NCBI GenBank assembly: GCA_003550325.1
Contig: QKWP01000109.1
Location: 133,050 to 197,049 of the forward strand
Reading direction: 5' to 3'
DNA length: 64,000 bases
Source: Gigaspora rosea
Lineage: Eukaryota > Glomeromycota > Glomeromycetes > Diversisporales > Gigasporaceae
Shown: positions 11,363 through 23,253 of the stretch, one piece after another
Layout: the number at the start of each line of letters is the position of its first letter
How positions within the stretch are numbered: the stretch's first letter is position 1
Made by a program: the position numbers and the translations under genes
Notes under the pieces: generated by a model
What the model was told of the DNA's origin: nothing
The model's input: only the letters and a program-made list of their open reading frames with translations
Databases searched by the model: none

Positions 11363-12570
11363 CCGTGTTCGGATCGTCCGAAAAATGCATGATTGTTCGT
11401 TGTATCCATGTAAATATATAAAGGTCTATGCGCATGATGCTAAAAAATATGTTTTTTTTTTACTAGGCGTCCTTATTTTATACTAGCATCAATTAAACGT
11501 CGAAAAATTAAATTATCAAGAATAAAGTTTAAATGTTCAAACCACGATCTAAAACCGTTCAGCACATTCGATAATTGAGAGAATTCTAAATGTAAACAAA
11601 TTAAAATGAATAAAGATTCTGTACTGCGAAAAATATTGTAGAAAGCTCTCGAGTGGACGATTTAATTTCTTACATTCTGAAATTTCAAATAGACACTAAT
11701 GATTATCATTTGAAATCAAAAATTTTAATTTAAAATTGACAAGTACAATAAAATAATAAAAGATTGTAGAATATGGTTTTGGAAATTTAGTGATTGTATT
11801 TAATTAATTATTTAAGCATCAAATTCTTATTATAAATCATTCATATGCAATTATTTCGTAGAACGACTTTCATAATTTAATATTTCATTGCTCATACAGT
11901 TAAAAGTACCTTTTCAAAAATCAAAAATAACACATAATAAACTATGCAGAGAAATTAGGCAAACTTCTCTTAAAATAGTAAAATTAAATTGAGAAAATCG
12001 TCCAATGAATGTTAAATAGTAAGGCAATAAACGTAACATTTATTTAAACATATATCAATTATTTTTCTGATTGGTGTTTATAATTAAAAATCTGGAAAAT
12101 AATTGTTTCAATAGAATTAAACGAATGTTGGTTTTCTAAAAAAAAAAAAATAAAAGATATATTTGATCTTTTCAATTTATTCCAAAATTCTTAAATGGAT
12201 AAGTAGATAATGAATTTTATTAGGATATGTTAGAACTTAAAAATTATTATAATTGTTGGTATTATAGTGGCATGACAACAAAAAAAGCGGTAAATTCTTT
12301 CACTATATCTTATTAATTACAAATAATAGGAGTCCATTTAAGAATTATGTATTCAAAAATTCATTGATCAAAATTTATAAAATTAACAAAAATTTAATAT
12401 AAAAAAACAAAGAAATGATATCAACGTAAAGAGAATATTTTAACTTTAACTTATCAGACGTGGTTGTTATATAAGCAACATGCATGATTCTTTGTAAGAT
12501 TCTAATGTATTTTATTGTAAAGCATATCATATTCTTCTTTATTTCCTGTTGCAAATTTGGAGGGTTCCAC
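11363..12570. other. Duplicated intergenic DNA, no gene seen
   Basis: Aligns in order with 30370-31740 and, further diverged, with 22880-23250 plus 26040-27000. Shared landmarks include GTTTAAATGTTCAAA, AAAGCTCTCGAGTGG, GACGACTTTCATA and TTAGGATATGTTAGAACTTA. No coding region or RNA gene was recognised. Confidence 0.6.
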
Positions 12571-13794
12571 TTATTCATCAACAATATCCGGTATATCAAA
12601 TTTATATAAGCTACTACCTATAAAAGAATTAATTAAGCAATGCTAAAATAAAATTAATATTTTTTTAAAAAAAATACATTATAATACCTTTATAAGCACT
12701 ATTAAATGAAATAAATTTACTTTTATAGAGTGAATCAATATTTATTTGCACATCTTCATTTCTAATATTTTGTGGCTTTTTATCAGATTCCGATAATTCT
12801 AATAAAATACTTTCATTATTTTGCCATTCTAAAAAAATTTCATAAACTTCATTTGCTGTTGGTCGTTGTTCTGGTTCTGCATGCCAACATTTCTTCATTA
12901 AATCTACATAGCATATTGCTGTATTTTCGTGAATAGGTGGTCGTAAACCACCACATACTTGGAACTGATATTCTAATTTAGATTGTAACTTGGAATCTTG
13001 CACAAATGCTACAGATTTACCATATAAAATTTCCCACATAATTATACCAAATGAATATATATCTGATGCTTTAGTATATGGTTGTTTATTCAAAATTTCA
13101 GGCGCAATGTACAGTAAAACTCCATAAATTCCATCTGATTTTGATTTTATTTCAATATTAGCAGTTATAGCAAGTCCTAAATCTGCGATGTATGCATTCT
13201 TAAGGTCATCTTGTAGTATATTTCCGCTATGTAAATCCCGATGAACAAGATCATGAGAATGAATTATCTGAAGATCTGACGTTATACGTTGTAACAGATT
13301 TAATTTATTTTTCCATTCCATTTTTGCTATATGATGTAGATTTTTGCGCAAACAACCTTTTGAAGCATATTCCATGACAAGAATATAATCTTTAGAAACT
13401 TCGTCTCTTGATATACCAAAACATTTTATAAATGTTGGATCCTTAAGCTCAATATCACAATATGCCTTTAACTTATTATTAAAATGAATAATATATTCAT
13501 ATTATTAGTATAAATGAAATGACGAATAATATAATTAATAATAATATTTCATAAAGATTACCTCTCTTATAAATTCTTCGTGATAATTGTTTTATGAAGT
13601 AATTTAAGCGCAACAGTTCTGTCTAAATATCGATTTTTATCAAACCAATTAGCACCATATGCAGTTGCAAATCCACCTTTACCTATTTCTATAATATCTT
13701 TAAATTCATTATAGGAAATCCAAGATATCTGATATTTATTTTCTATTAATATTTTTTTCAAGTCGACATTAATTTCAATTATATATCCATCCAT
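12571..13794 (-). pseudogene. TKL-type protein kinase, module A, frameshifted
   Basis: Three exons: 13562-13794, 13472-boundary to 12688 (13471-12688), and 12617-12571. Introns are 90 and 70 bp, with donors GTAATC and GTATTA; the first has a TACTAATA branch site. Exon 1 encodes the glycine-rich loop GKGGFATAY and the VALKLL lysine. Exon 2 has the catalytic loop HRDLHSGN, DLG in place of DFG, APE, and the SDIYSFG segment. Exon 3 ends PDIVDE. Compared with the copy at 32873, 4 nt are missing near the end of exon 1 (after the Leu-His-Lys-Thr codons), so the frame closes at a TAA just before the donor. Exons 2 and 3 are intact and in phase. The kinase motifs are otherwise complete, so this is a recent break or an assembly error. 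Upstream exons may exist. It follows the Sel1 gene at 14194-15635. Confidence 0.8.
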
Positions 13795-14193
13795 TTGTGC
13801 CTATTAATTATTTGTAAAATTATTCAGTAAATAATTTAATATCAATAAATATTATGAAAATTAATTATGATATAATACCCGATGTTAAACCTTTTTTCCT
13901 AATCAATAATTTAAAGTAGATATTAAATAAGTATTAAAATATATATGCAGAAATGTAATTAATGAGCATTATATAATTTGTTGACCTGGAGACATCAGGT
14001 CAACTAATCGAATACAGAGATCAGGTGTAAAAATCTTTTCTTATAAATTGAAGATACTTATAAATTCAACATTCAAAAAATTTTGACTTTAACCATGAAT
14101 CCAAAGTATATCCACTGTATTTTCAATTACATCTGATCTCATGACTGGATTGTGATGCGTCTCAATACACTAGCTCAATTTTAAATTTTATAT

Positions 14194-15635
14194 TTACCTT
14201 TGATACCAGTATTTGGATTTATCTAGATCCCTTGTTATCCCAATTCCATTTCGATAACATTCTGCAACCAAAGACATCCCAACAGTTTCTCCCATCTCTG
14301 CAGATTTTAGATAATAAATGAATGCCTCATTTTCATCCATTTCAATTCCAAGTCCTTTTTTATAACAATCTCCAACATTAAATAGGCCATATTTATTACC
14401 CATCTCTGCAGATTTTTGATAATAAACGAATGCCTTATGTTTATCCTTTTCAACTCCAATTCCTTGAGCATAAAAATATCCAACTTGATTAGTTCCACTC
14501 GCGTGCCCATCTCTGCAGACTTTTGATAATAAACGAATGCCTGGTTTTCATCCTTTTCAACTCCAATTCGATACTGATAACAATGTCCAACATTATATGT
14601 TCCACTTGCGTTCCGCATATCTGCTGATTTTTGATAATAAATGAATGCTTTATGTTCATCCTTTTCAACTCCAATTCCATAATGATAACCATGTCCAACA
14701 CTATTATTTGCACTTGAGTTCCCCATCTCTGCGGATTTTTGATAATAAACGAATGCCTTATGTTTATCCTTTTCAATTCCAATTCCTTCATAATAAAAAT
14801 ACCCAACTTGATTTGTTCCATGCGCGTGCCCCATCTCTGCAGACTTTTGATAATAAACGAATGCCTGATGTACATCCTTTTCAACTCCAATTCCATATTG
14901 ATAACAATGTCCAACATTATATGTTCCATTTGCGTTCCCCATCTCTGCGGATTTTTGATAATAAACGAATGCTTTATGTTCACCTTTTCAACTCCAATTC
15001 CATGACGATAACAATATCCAACTCTATTATTTCCACTTGAGTTCCCGATCTCTGCAGATTTTTGATAATAAACGAATGCCTTATGTTCATCCTTTTCAAC
15101 TCCAATTCCTTCATCATAACAATACCCAGCACAATATGTTCCACTTGCGTCCCCCATCTCTGCAGATTTTTGATAATAAACGAATGCCTTATGTTGATCT
15201 TTTTCAACTCCAATTCCTTCATCATAACAACATCCAACATTATATGTTCCATCAGCATTCCCCATATCTGAAGATTTTTTATAATAAATAAATGCCTCAT
15301 GTTCATCCTTTTCGACCCATTTACCATAATGATAACAATTTGCGAGAATGATTTGAATTATAGGATTGGTTTGATTATTTAAACAATAATTGATAATATC
15401 GTTTGGATTTTGCTTTTTCTTTGTTAGAAATTGTTCTAATAAGTCAAGGATTAAATCTGGATCTCGGTTTTTTGATCTTTCATCATTATACAAATTACAC
15501 ATTTCTTTAACAATTTCGTTAAAAAAGTCCTGTGACTTGTTATCTTCTAAATACAGTTGAGTAACATTGTTTGTTATTTGAGGAATTGTCAATTTTTTCT
15601 GGATCCTTTTCGAATATATTGTTGTAAATTGACAT
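14194..15635 (-). pseudogene. Sel1-repeat protein, module A, with frameshifts
   Basis: About eleven Sel1-like units of 36 residues with consensus GIGVEKDEHKAFVYYQKSAE, a tetratricopeptide-like helical repeat used for protein binding. The probable start is the ATG at 15633-15635 (MSIYNNIFEKDPEK), as in the paralogue at 34435. Three indels break the frame relative to that copy: an 11-nt loss near 15582, a 1-nt loss near 14980 (GTTCACC for GTTCATCC) and a 1-nt loss near 14505 (GTGCCCATC for GTGCCCCATC). Between the indels the repeats stay open. The gene keeps about 62 residues after FNEI that the 33236-34435 copy lacks. The ATG at 15745 gives a longer frame but is upstream read-through. Confidence 0.8.
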
Positions 15636-15759
15636 CTTGCTGCAGGAAAGGTTGCGTTAACGTTACAGTACAACGCATTAAATTTATTGAAGATATGTAT
15701 TACGTTGCGCAACGTACATTTACATTTTAGACGCAATTGCCGCATAAAGATTTAACACA

Positions 15760-16435
15760 TGTACGCAAATCCGACCTATAAAACCGGAAGTTGAGGCTGT
15801 GCTCGATTTCTATTTTTATTCTTTTATTATTTCTATGTATATCTTTTCTATTTTTAAATATTACATCTTAGCGTTAGCATTTATAGTAAGGCCGTGACTC
15901 GATGGAGTCGAAAGAGTCAATGGAGTCGAAAGACTCCATGGAGTCGAAAGAGTCCATAGACTCAATCGAATCCATCGAATCGATTTTTAGTCTGTATTAA
16001 AAAGTATATAAGGGCCGTAAGTCATTAAAGGAAGCAGTAGTTCATACTAGTTCGAAATAGTTCTAAGTAGTTATAGTTAGTACAAGTACCCACTTAGGAG
16101 TCTCAACCTTCGAAATTAGAGTAGAAGTGTTAGCCCTAGAACTCTGTATTTCCTTTGTACTCTTTTCTTCTTATAAATAAAAACGTATATGTATTTTGTC
16201 CTCTAAGAAACTACTATCACTCTCACAAGAAGAATTAAATAGAGATACTTATCTTAATTACAACGTCACCGTAACAAGACTTTCTGATATTGAGACCCGG
16301 ACCAAGTCTTTCCACGCCTCTTTCTGCCTGCCAGTTCAAGGTTTATAAGTCTTGACTGGTACTTAAATAGAGTTTTAGTTAAGTACAGGGGTAGTTAGTG
16401 ATTATATAGGAAACCTTGCAAATCGGAACTTCACA
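15760..16435 (+). mobile_element. 5' LTR of retroelement 2
   Basis: 676 bp, matching 20173-21580 once that copy's inserted MITE is removed (678 bp). Ends in CTTCACA; the first bases are altered here, while the 3' copy starts TGTGAAGGGC. Contains a TATA-like GTATATAAGGGCC at about 16006 and, upstream at 15896-15985, a run of short palindromes built on GGAGTCGAAAGACTCC that could act as promoter elements. It lies about 125 bp upstream of the module A Sel1 start. Confidence 0.85.
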
Positions 16436-16437
16436 AT

Positions 16438-16455
16438 TGGTGGTGACTGTGAGAT
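16438..16455 (+). promoter_or_regulatory. Putative primer-binding site of retroelement 2
   Basis: TGGTGGTGACTGTGAG begins 3 nt after the 5' LTR. TGG at this position is what a tRNA 3' CCA end would pair with. The primer tRNA was not identified. Confidence 0.55.
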
Positions 16456-19400
16456 TGAACTTCACAACACACCCAAAGAAAAGACTTTACACCAACTCAA
16501 CGATAGACTATGAGGTCGAATCAATCGAATTGGATGCTGAATTAGAGCGATTATCTAAAGAACTTGAACAATTAAATAATAGTCTTGAGGATACATTAAA
16601 TATTTATATTATTAAAATGTCAAGGCCACGACCTACATATACAACTCCAAGGCCTACCTATTACAATTACGAAGAAGGATATATAGTCAAAACTTCTACC
16701 AGACCTCATAGACATTCCTACCTGCCGAAATGAAGAAGAAATCCGCCTGTAAGACTAGCTGGAAGCAAACAATGGCCATGAAGTCTATAGTATAAGAGAA
16801 GAAATAAGACATGTAGTTAGTAAATACTCAAAGGTAGAAGAGTTATATAACAAATGTGCCTCCCTAGCAAAGACCCTTACGGATGAACAAGCTGCTGAAT
16901 TTCACAACTTGTAAATGAAGCTATCGGAAATGACTACGTCGACGATGTATAATTCTATCAGAATCTAAAAATAGTGATAGAAATATTAGAAGATTTAATA
17001 GATAGAGGAGGAATTGTGAAAAACAGTGGTAGTATTATACCGATTCTATACTTATCTTTAGATACCCAGACCCAGTCTACTGTGAAGAAAAGTCCAGTAG
17101 CCCCTGTGAAGAGTTTTTCCTTCGTTAAGTCCTGTCCTAAGAATTGTCCAAAGAAGTCACAAGATTCTGGGAATAAAAAAGAACCCTAATACTTATCTCT
17201 ACATATGCAGATAAGTACTTCTACAAAGAAAAATTGCCTGCCTCAAGTCTACACTTGAAAGATTCCTTCCACGAAGCCTGGAAAAAAAAGACCTTAAAAA
17301 CTTAAAACTGTTAACCAGATTGTGCACGATAATAGAACAGAAATTGAAAAAGAAAATCCAAGAGATTACCAAGACTCGACTGAGACCTATAAAAGCAATC
17401 AAAAAACATTAGCTGAAAACCATAAAAAAAATAAAAAGAAGAAGTTGGATGAAACTAAAAGACTCCTAACCAAAGAAGCTTTATATCATGCTTGTGAAAA
17501 TTGGGTAAGAAAAGTCCTCGAATTTCGAAATACTACCAGTAGGAAGAAGGGACCAATCGGCATAAAATTTTCTAAAGACAAAGCCCTAGAAAAAGATGAT
17601 CGAGAAATGTTAATTGAAGCCGAAGATGGAAGCAATGAAAGGAAAAATAGCGATCAACTCACCAAACCCTTTGACTGCGAGGCACTAAACAATGCTTGTG
17701 AATGATGGTTAAAACAAGTTAAAGACTTTCGAATAACATGCAAGTGAAATGAGAAGAGTAAAATAAAAGAATTACCTACCACGGAATCTACTAAAGAAAT
17801 GACAAATTTTGACAACTGTAATTGAGCCAAAATTAGAGTTAAAAAGGATAAAAATGGGTATAAGGCATTTGAACAGTATCTAAAACCTACCAAAGCATTT
17901 GAGATTATTAGCCTCCAAAATTGGAAAAAGCCTCCGATTCCAAAACGTTCCTGTAAAAGTCACCGGGAGTTGGAAAAATTGAATAAGATTCGATATATAA
18001 GAGGCCCAGAAAGAAACAAACCATTATACATACCCAGGAGGAATGCAAGTATGACTTTTGATCCAGAAAGAAGGCAAACAAAATCGACTCAAGCGCCCTA
18101 TAAAAAAATAAATAGTAACATTTTTTCAATTTAAAGGACACCAATGTCCACGAAAAAAAAAACCAAAAGAAATTAGAAAAATTTTACTCTGAATCGCCAA
18201 ATTCGAAATAGGAAGAAGAGCCAAAAACTTGGGATAAGGCTTAAGTCCTTTATATAACAAGCTTCACCAAGATTGGAGCATTGAATATAGTAGAACATTT
18301 TGCAAGTCGATTTAGAAATAATCATAATGAAAATATCAACTGAATCTAGAAGCCTATGATTGTACAATCTTGCGAATCTTGCAAAAAAAAAAAAGCAAAA
18401 AAAATAAAGAAACTATACGAAACTCCGAAAGATTGGTTAAAAAAATCTATTCTGAAGACTACCGAAATTCGTCAAGCAAAGATAACCGGAACCTACTATT
18501 AGTGGATCCAGCAAAATTGAAATAATACCTACCTACTGCGAGGAAAATTCGAAGTTACCTTGAAGTGACCCAAATCCAATACTCCGTTACCTTGAAGTGA
18601 CCCAAATCCAATACTCCGATACAAAAAAAAAAGGAGAAGAACTGTTGCACTTAAATTACATCATAGATCAGAAAAATAGAATTAGTTTCTTTCCCTTTGC
18701 AATTTTTCTATTTTCTTCTTTTTCCTTCTTTGTCTTTCTCTTTTCTTCCCTACTTTGCCCGATATACATAGCCACCTATATACTCAACTAGTCAGTGCGT
18801 ATAAAAAGATAAGGCCCAAAGATAGAAGTAGTAAATTATTTCCTTATCTGTATAATGCCTCTGCATTTATTCGCGAAATTACATTTATTCACTTTGTCGC
18901 ATTTATTCGCTAAATTTATTCGCTTTCGCGCATTTATGCACTAAGTTCAATAGTCTAAGCCGCGTGTAAATAAGAATGTAAAAAGTATTTAAGCGATGGT
19001 TCAGTCGCATTTAATAAAGGACAACTCAGTAAGAATTAAACTTAAAAACTCATTTGAGTTTAATACTTCGAAATCATAACAGTAGAAGTAGTAACTCCCA
19101 TAGTTAATAACTTGTCTCCTAAAAATCGTCCCGATATCCTTCTCGCTATTATCATAAAACCTTGTTACCAGTTTTGTTAAGAATAAACCTTCAAAATTCG
19201 AGTAGAAGTGTTGTGTAGTATAGTTTCTGTCTATTTATCACGATAGTATTATATTTAGTCTTCGTTGAGTTACCAATAAAAGAAAGTAAAAAAGCCTAAG
19301 TCGTAGTACTTACCCCTATTTATACTAAAAACCTTAGTTAGTCACCTGCTCTATTGTTACTACAAATAAGGCAAGGCTTAGCTACCTTATTTATCGAACA

Positions 19401-20157
19401 ATCATAATCCGAGGTCATCTGATATTGATCCACCTTGAAAGACTAGTCGACAACCTGATAGCTATTACCCCGTGACTCTTAATTTCCAGTTTCCGGCCGC
19501 TACCAGCCACCGTAGGAGTTCAATTAAAGCCCAGATCGCTGAAATAACCCATGACATCGTAAACGAAACCCCAACTCAGAGTAAACCTTCGTATCCCATA
19601 ATCTATATAAGATAAAGACTTAGTAGATTAGTATTGGACGAATAATCAAATACAAGAAGTACAAATAAGTAGTAGATACTTAGCTTAACCCAATTCCAAG
19701 GCCTCTGAACCCTGAAACCCGGACCAAATCAATGTCACCTCTTTCTGCCTACCAACTCAAGGTTTAGAAGTCTTGAGTGCTTGTTGAGTTAATTTAGTTA
19801 GTGTTATTAGTGTATAGCCGTTATAAATATAAGTAGGGTCAAGTGCGCCCCTTCTTAGCGTCCATATCTCATACCAGATAAGTCTTATAAGGAAGCCATA
19901 GATGGATATCAAAGCGTAACCCACATACGTGCAGGCTCGTGTGAAGAGCCAGAAGTAATCTAAAGTAGTATCCATTAGATTGGATACTGCTATTAAAACG
20001 GAATTGGCATTGAAAATGATAAACTGGGGAAGAGTAAAGAAACATACTTACAAGACCGAAATCTGACATTAAGCTCAATCCAGTCTAGCTCATCGGTGCC
20101 CTAGCTTAAAGAAGTACGCAAACCTTGATTCTCCTATTTTCTCGTAGAACTCGAAAA
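16456..20157 (+). mobile_element. Internal region of retroelement 2, no polymerase seen
   Basis: About 3.7 kb between the LTRs. It has short Lys/Glu/Pro-rich reading frames (16416-16733, 16974-17189, 17322-17705) with a coiled-coil-like start, suggestive of a decayed gag. Two related segments near 17480 and 17690 (YHACENWVRKV and LNNACE) look like an internal duplication. No reverse transcriptase, RNase H, integrase or aspartic protease motif is visible, so it resembles a large non-autonomous derivative. A 34-bp perfect tandem duplication (GTTACCTTGAAGTGACCC...) lies at 18554-18620. Confidence 0.6.
18830..19870 (+). mobile_element. Diverged LTR-like segment inside retroelement 2
   Basis: Shares AAAAGTATTTAAGCG, ACTCAGTAAGA, CGAGTAGAAGTGTT and, at about 19718-19780, CCCGGACCAA plus CTCTTTCTGCCTACC and CAAGGTTTAGAAGTCTTGA with the flanking LTRs, but is much more diverged. 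Either an older nested solo LTR or part of the original internal region. Boundaries are approximate. Confidence 0.45.
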
Positions 20158-20172
20158 TAAGGGTGGGAGAGT
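20158..20172 (+). promoter_or_regulatory. Polypurine tract of retroelement 2
   Basis: AAGGGTGGGAGAG immediately precedes the TGTGAAGG start of the 3' LTR, the expected position for plus-strand priming. Confidence 0.65.
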
Positions 20173-21580
20173 TGTGAAGGGCAAATCCGACCTATAAAAC
20201 CAGAAGTTGAGGCTGTGCTCGATTTCTATTTTTATTCTTTTATTATTTCTATGTATATCTTTCTATTTTTAAATATTACATCTTAGCATTACCATTTATA
20301 GTAAGGCTATGACTCGATGGAGTCGAAAGAGTCAATAGAGTCGAAAGACTCCATAGAGTCGAAAGAGTCCATAGACTCAATTGAATCCATCAAATCGATT
20401 TTTAGTCTGTATTAAAAAGTATATAAGGGCCGTAAGTTATTAAAGAAAGCAGTAGTTCATACTAGTTCGAAATAGTTCTAAATAGTTATAGTCAGGGATG
20501 GTAAATGACCTGGTCATTTGCCAATTTTTCAAATGACCTCAAATGACCTCAAAATGACCGCTCATTTGAGGTCATTCAAATTTTGGGTCATTTGGGAATG
20601 ACTCGTGACCAAATGACTATGGTCATTTCCAAATGACCGGGGTCATTTGGTCATTAGGTCATTTTGCATAGAGTTGACATCCTACCGATCATGAAAAAAC
20701 TTAGTTTTAAATAATACATATGTTCGCATCATTTCTCAATTCACGTCGATTATTAATTAACATGCCATTTGTAAATTCAAAAATGATTTATATCATTTTA
20801 CAATCGATAAATTATTATTCACAAACTTTTTTTTTATTTTTTTAAAAAAAGTAAACACATTATTTTTTTCTAGTGTTTTTTTTTAATCACTTCATACCTG
20901 ATCATATGATTCGATTAGAATGCCGTTTTACAACCGATTTGGAAATGATCTAGTAATTTAGTCAAAATACAAATGACAATCATTCATCAAATGATTCAGT
21001 TATTTATCATGTGTAATAATTTTTATTAGATATCATCTAGCAACGTTTTATTTTACAAAGAACAATAATCAATTTTTGATTGGTTAAAAGTATTAGATAA
21101 TCGATTGACCAGAGTTAAATGACCTTCTCAAGTCATTTGGGCCGTGAAATGACCAATGACTGGTTATTTGTCATTTGAGTCATTTGGGTCATTTAAAGTC
21201 ATTTACCATCCATGGTTATAGTTAGTACAAGTACCCACTTAGGAGTCTCAACCTTCGAAATTAGAGTAGAAGTGCTAGCCCTGAACTCTGTATTTCCTTT
21301 GAACTCTTTTCTTCTTATAAATAAAAACGTATATGTATTTTGTCCTCTAAGAAACTACTATCACTCTCACAAGAAGAATTAAATAGAGATACTTATCTTA
21401 ATTACAACGTCACCGTAACAAGACTTTCTGATATTGAGACCCGGACCAAGTCTTTCCACGCCTCTTTCTGCCTGCCAGTTCAAGGTTTAGAAGTCTTGAA
21501 AAATAATTAAATAGAGTTATAGTTAAGTACAGGGGTAGTTAGTGATTATATAGGAAACCCCTGCAAATCAGAACTTCACA
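20173..21580 (+). mobile_element. 3' LTR of retroelement 2, interrupted by a MITE
   Basis: Starts TGTGAAG and ends CTTCACA, a perfect 7-bp terminal inverted repeat. Net length without the 722-bp insertion and its 8-bp duplication is 678 bp, against 676 bp for the 5' copy. The two LTRs are very similar, suggesting a fairly young insertion. No clear target-site duplication was found around the whole element. Confidence 0.85.
20493..21214. mobile_element. hAT-type MITE inserted in the 3' LTR
   Basis: 722 bp. Left end CAGGGATGGTAAATGACC; the right end is its complement with one mismatch (GTCATTTACCATCCATG). GTTATAGT is duplicated at 20485-20492 and 21215-21222. The intact 5' LTR shows the empty site (AGTTATAGTTAG). 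The subterminal regions are dense in AAATGACC/GGTCATTT motifs. No transposase frame, so non-autonomous. Confidence 0.95.
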
Positions 21581-21821
21581 ACGGCATAGTATAGACGTAA
21601 CCATATAGAATAATAGCATTGATTTTATATTAATTATTTATTCCTTTCAAATGGAAGAAAAAAAAAGAGACAATGAATAATTTGATTTTATTTATTTTAA
21701 TTTATTGAAACTAAGCAAAACTGATACGTAGATCTCCTGAGGCGAGCTCTTAGTGGATCCTATGGTAAATCACAATATAATACAAAAAATATTTATCTCT
21801 TGAAGTTCATTAACCTGATTA

Positions 21822-21960
21822 GTGTTTGGGCGAAATTATTTTCAAATCCGAAACATTTCGCCCAGAGGAATTTTAATTTCTCCCTATAAGTCCGAAACTC
21901 TATAGTTTCGCCCAATTTGATCTGCATATGATCTGCAATTCGTGGTTTCGCCCAAAACAC
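21822..21960. mobile_element. Mariner-like MITE (TA target)
   Basis: 139 bp, ends GTGTTTGGGCGAAA and TTTCGCCCAAAACAC, flanked by TA on both sides (21820-21821, 21961-21962). CGAAAC/CGCCCA motifs are repeated inside. A 60-codon minus-strand frame across it is not a gene. Confidence 0.65.
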
Positions 21961-22029
21961 TAAATCTGATATCATTGGATTTTTTTTCAGAATTTAGCAC
22001 CTTACAAGTAATTATTGCTTTTCTCTAGG

Positions 22030-22790
22030 TCGAATAGGTACTGTACTAGCAAATTTTTATATGATCCGAGGTTGAAATGGTATACGAATCTGCAGTATTA
22101 CATAACTGAATGTCCACCTTAGTTTCAACTTCTGCCAAAACATAAAGTGGTAGCATTGCGAAACTAGTGAAGGATGGCGAAACTGGTGATACAATCAAAA
22201 CTGATGAAAGATATGAACGAAAATAAACGAAGGTGAGAGATAATAAAACTATAAAAGATGCGGGATTAAAATAATTGCAAATATTTATTATCAAAATTCT
22301 ATACTAAACTGGCTATTCTGTGTTCTTCATTCTTTATATCATAGAAGTTTGAAGACTCGACATAACAAATTAATAATTGGTTCCAATTAAGGATAGGAAT
22401 CAGTTTAGTCGATTAAAAAGTTATTCTAATCAAATACATAATTAGTCAACTAATTAGTAAGCTAACCATGATAGTTGTCTAAATCGATTTCAATCTTTAA
22501 AATTACACGATTATGTATAACAATTTTAATAGAAAATAAATTATTAAAAAGATAAATTTATGTGATAAAAAAAATAGAACGGCCACTATTCAAGGATTTT
22601 TGTAGTGGATGAAATTTAATCATTCTTTTATAAATCTATTTGCATATAATTACATGAAATTATTTAAATATTCAATCCTTCCTAGAATATTTAATAAATC
22701 TTGGGCCATATTGATTGAAATATTTTATATTTGTTTATTAGGACTATATATAAGTGGTTTGTATATAAAATTGCTCAAAGAAAACTTCTA
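22030..22790. repeat. Dispersed repeat pair (partner 42965-43630)
   Basis: Shares a long ordered series of blocks with 42965-43630, e.g. ACTAGCAAATTTTTATA, GCATTGCGAAACTA, GGCGAAACTGGTGAT, CTGGCTATTCTGTGTTCTT, TTAGTCAACTAATTAGT and TATAAATCTATTTGCA. Moderately diverged. Identity unknown; no coding region. Confidence 0.65.
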
Positions 22791-22879
22791 ATATTCAAAA
22801 CGCAGTTTTTTGCAATGTTTTGATTTTCTTATTTATAATAGCACGAATCAGATTTAACTGAATACAAGTTCGACTATTG

Positions 22880-23250
22880 CAACATTTAAATAGATAAAAG
22901 TCTATGCGTATGATAATAAAAACATTGATTGAAACTGTTTCTTATTATGTTAAAAGGTATCTAAATATTCCATTTTTGTGCATTCATAGTGTCAACTAAA
23001 GTTTAAAATGTTCAAAGAAAGTTCTAAAAAGTGATAAGTGAATTTGATAAATAGACTTAAACTGCGAAATGAAGTTTGCAGAAAGCTCTCAAGTGGAAGA
23101 TTTAATTTTCTTACATTATGAAATTTCAAGTAAGACATTGACAGCTTATTGACAATTTATTATTTGAAATAAAAAAATTTTGAAAAACTTTAATTGGATG
23201 ATATAATTTTGAAAATCTTGTTTTTGTATTTGATTAAATTTTATTTTTAT
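22880..23250. other. Fragment of the duplicated kinase-module flank
   Basis: Diverged copy of 11400-11800. Homology breaks at 23254, where repeat R starts, and resumes near 26040. No gene seen. Confidence 0.5.
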
Positions 23251-23253
23251 AAC

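Noticed and set aside
12665..13375. Kinase A starting at MEYASKG (13375)
   Set aside because: Conserved kinase sequence continues upstream in the same frame to the splice acceptor at 13472; that Met is in the hinge region of the domain.
13806..14196. Sel1 and kinase as one spliced gene
   Set aside because: GTAAAT after the last Sel1 unit and an AG before the kinase exon are suggestive, but the phases do not fit in either module A or B.
14645..15291. Several long plus-strand frames opposite Sel1 A (and at 33491-34260 opposite Sel1 B)
   Set aside because: Antisense shadows kept open by the 108-bp repeat; they have no independent features.
14489..15745. 418-codon frame starting at 15745 as the true Sel1 A protein
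   Set aside because: Its first ~55 codons are out of frame with the conserved MSIYNN start at 15635, and its last ~165 codons are the wrong frame after the 1-nt loss near 14980.
18597..18791. Hydrophobic 64-codon frame in retroelement 2
   Set aside because: Low-complexity TTC/TTT-rich sequence without family features.
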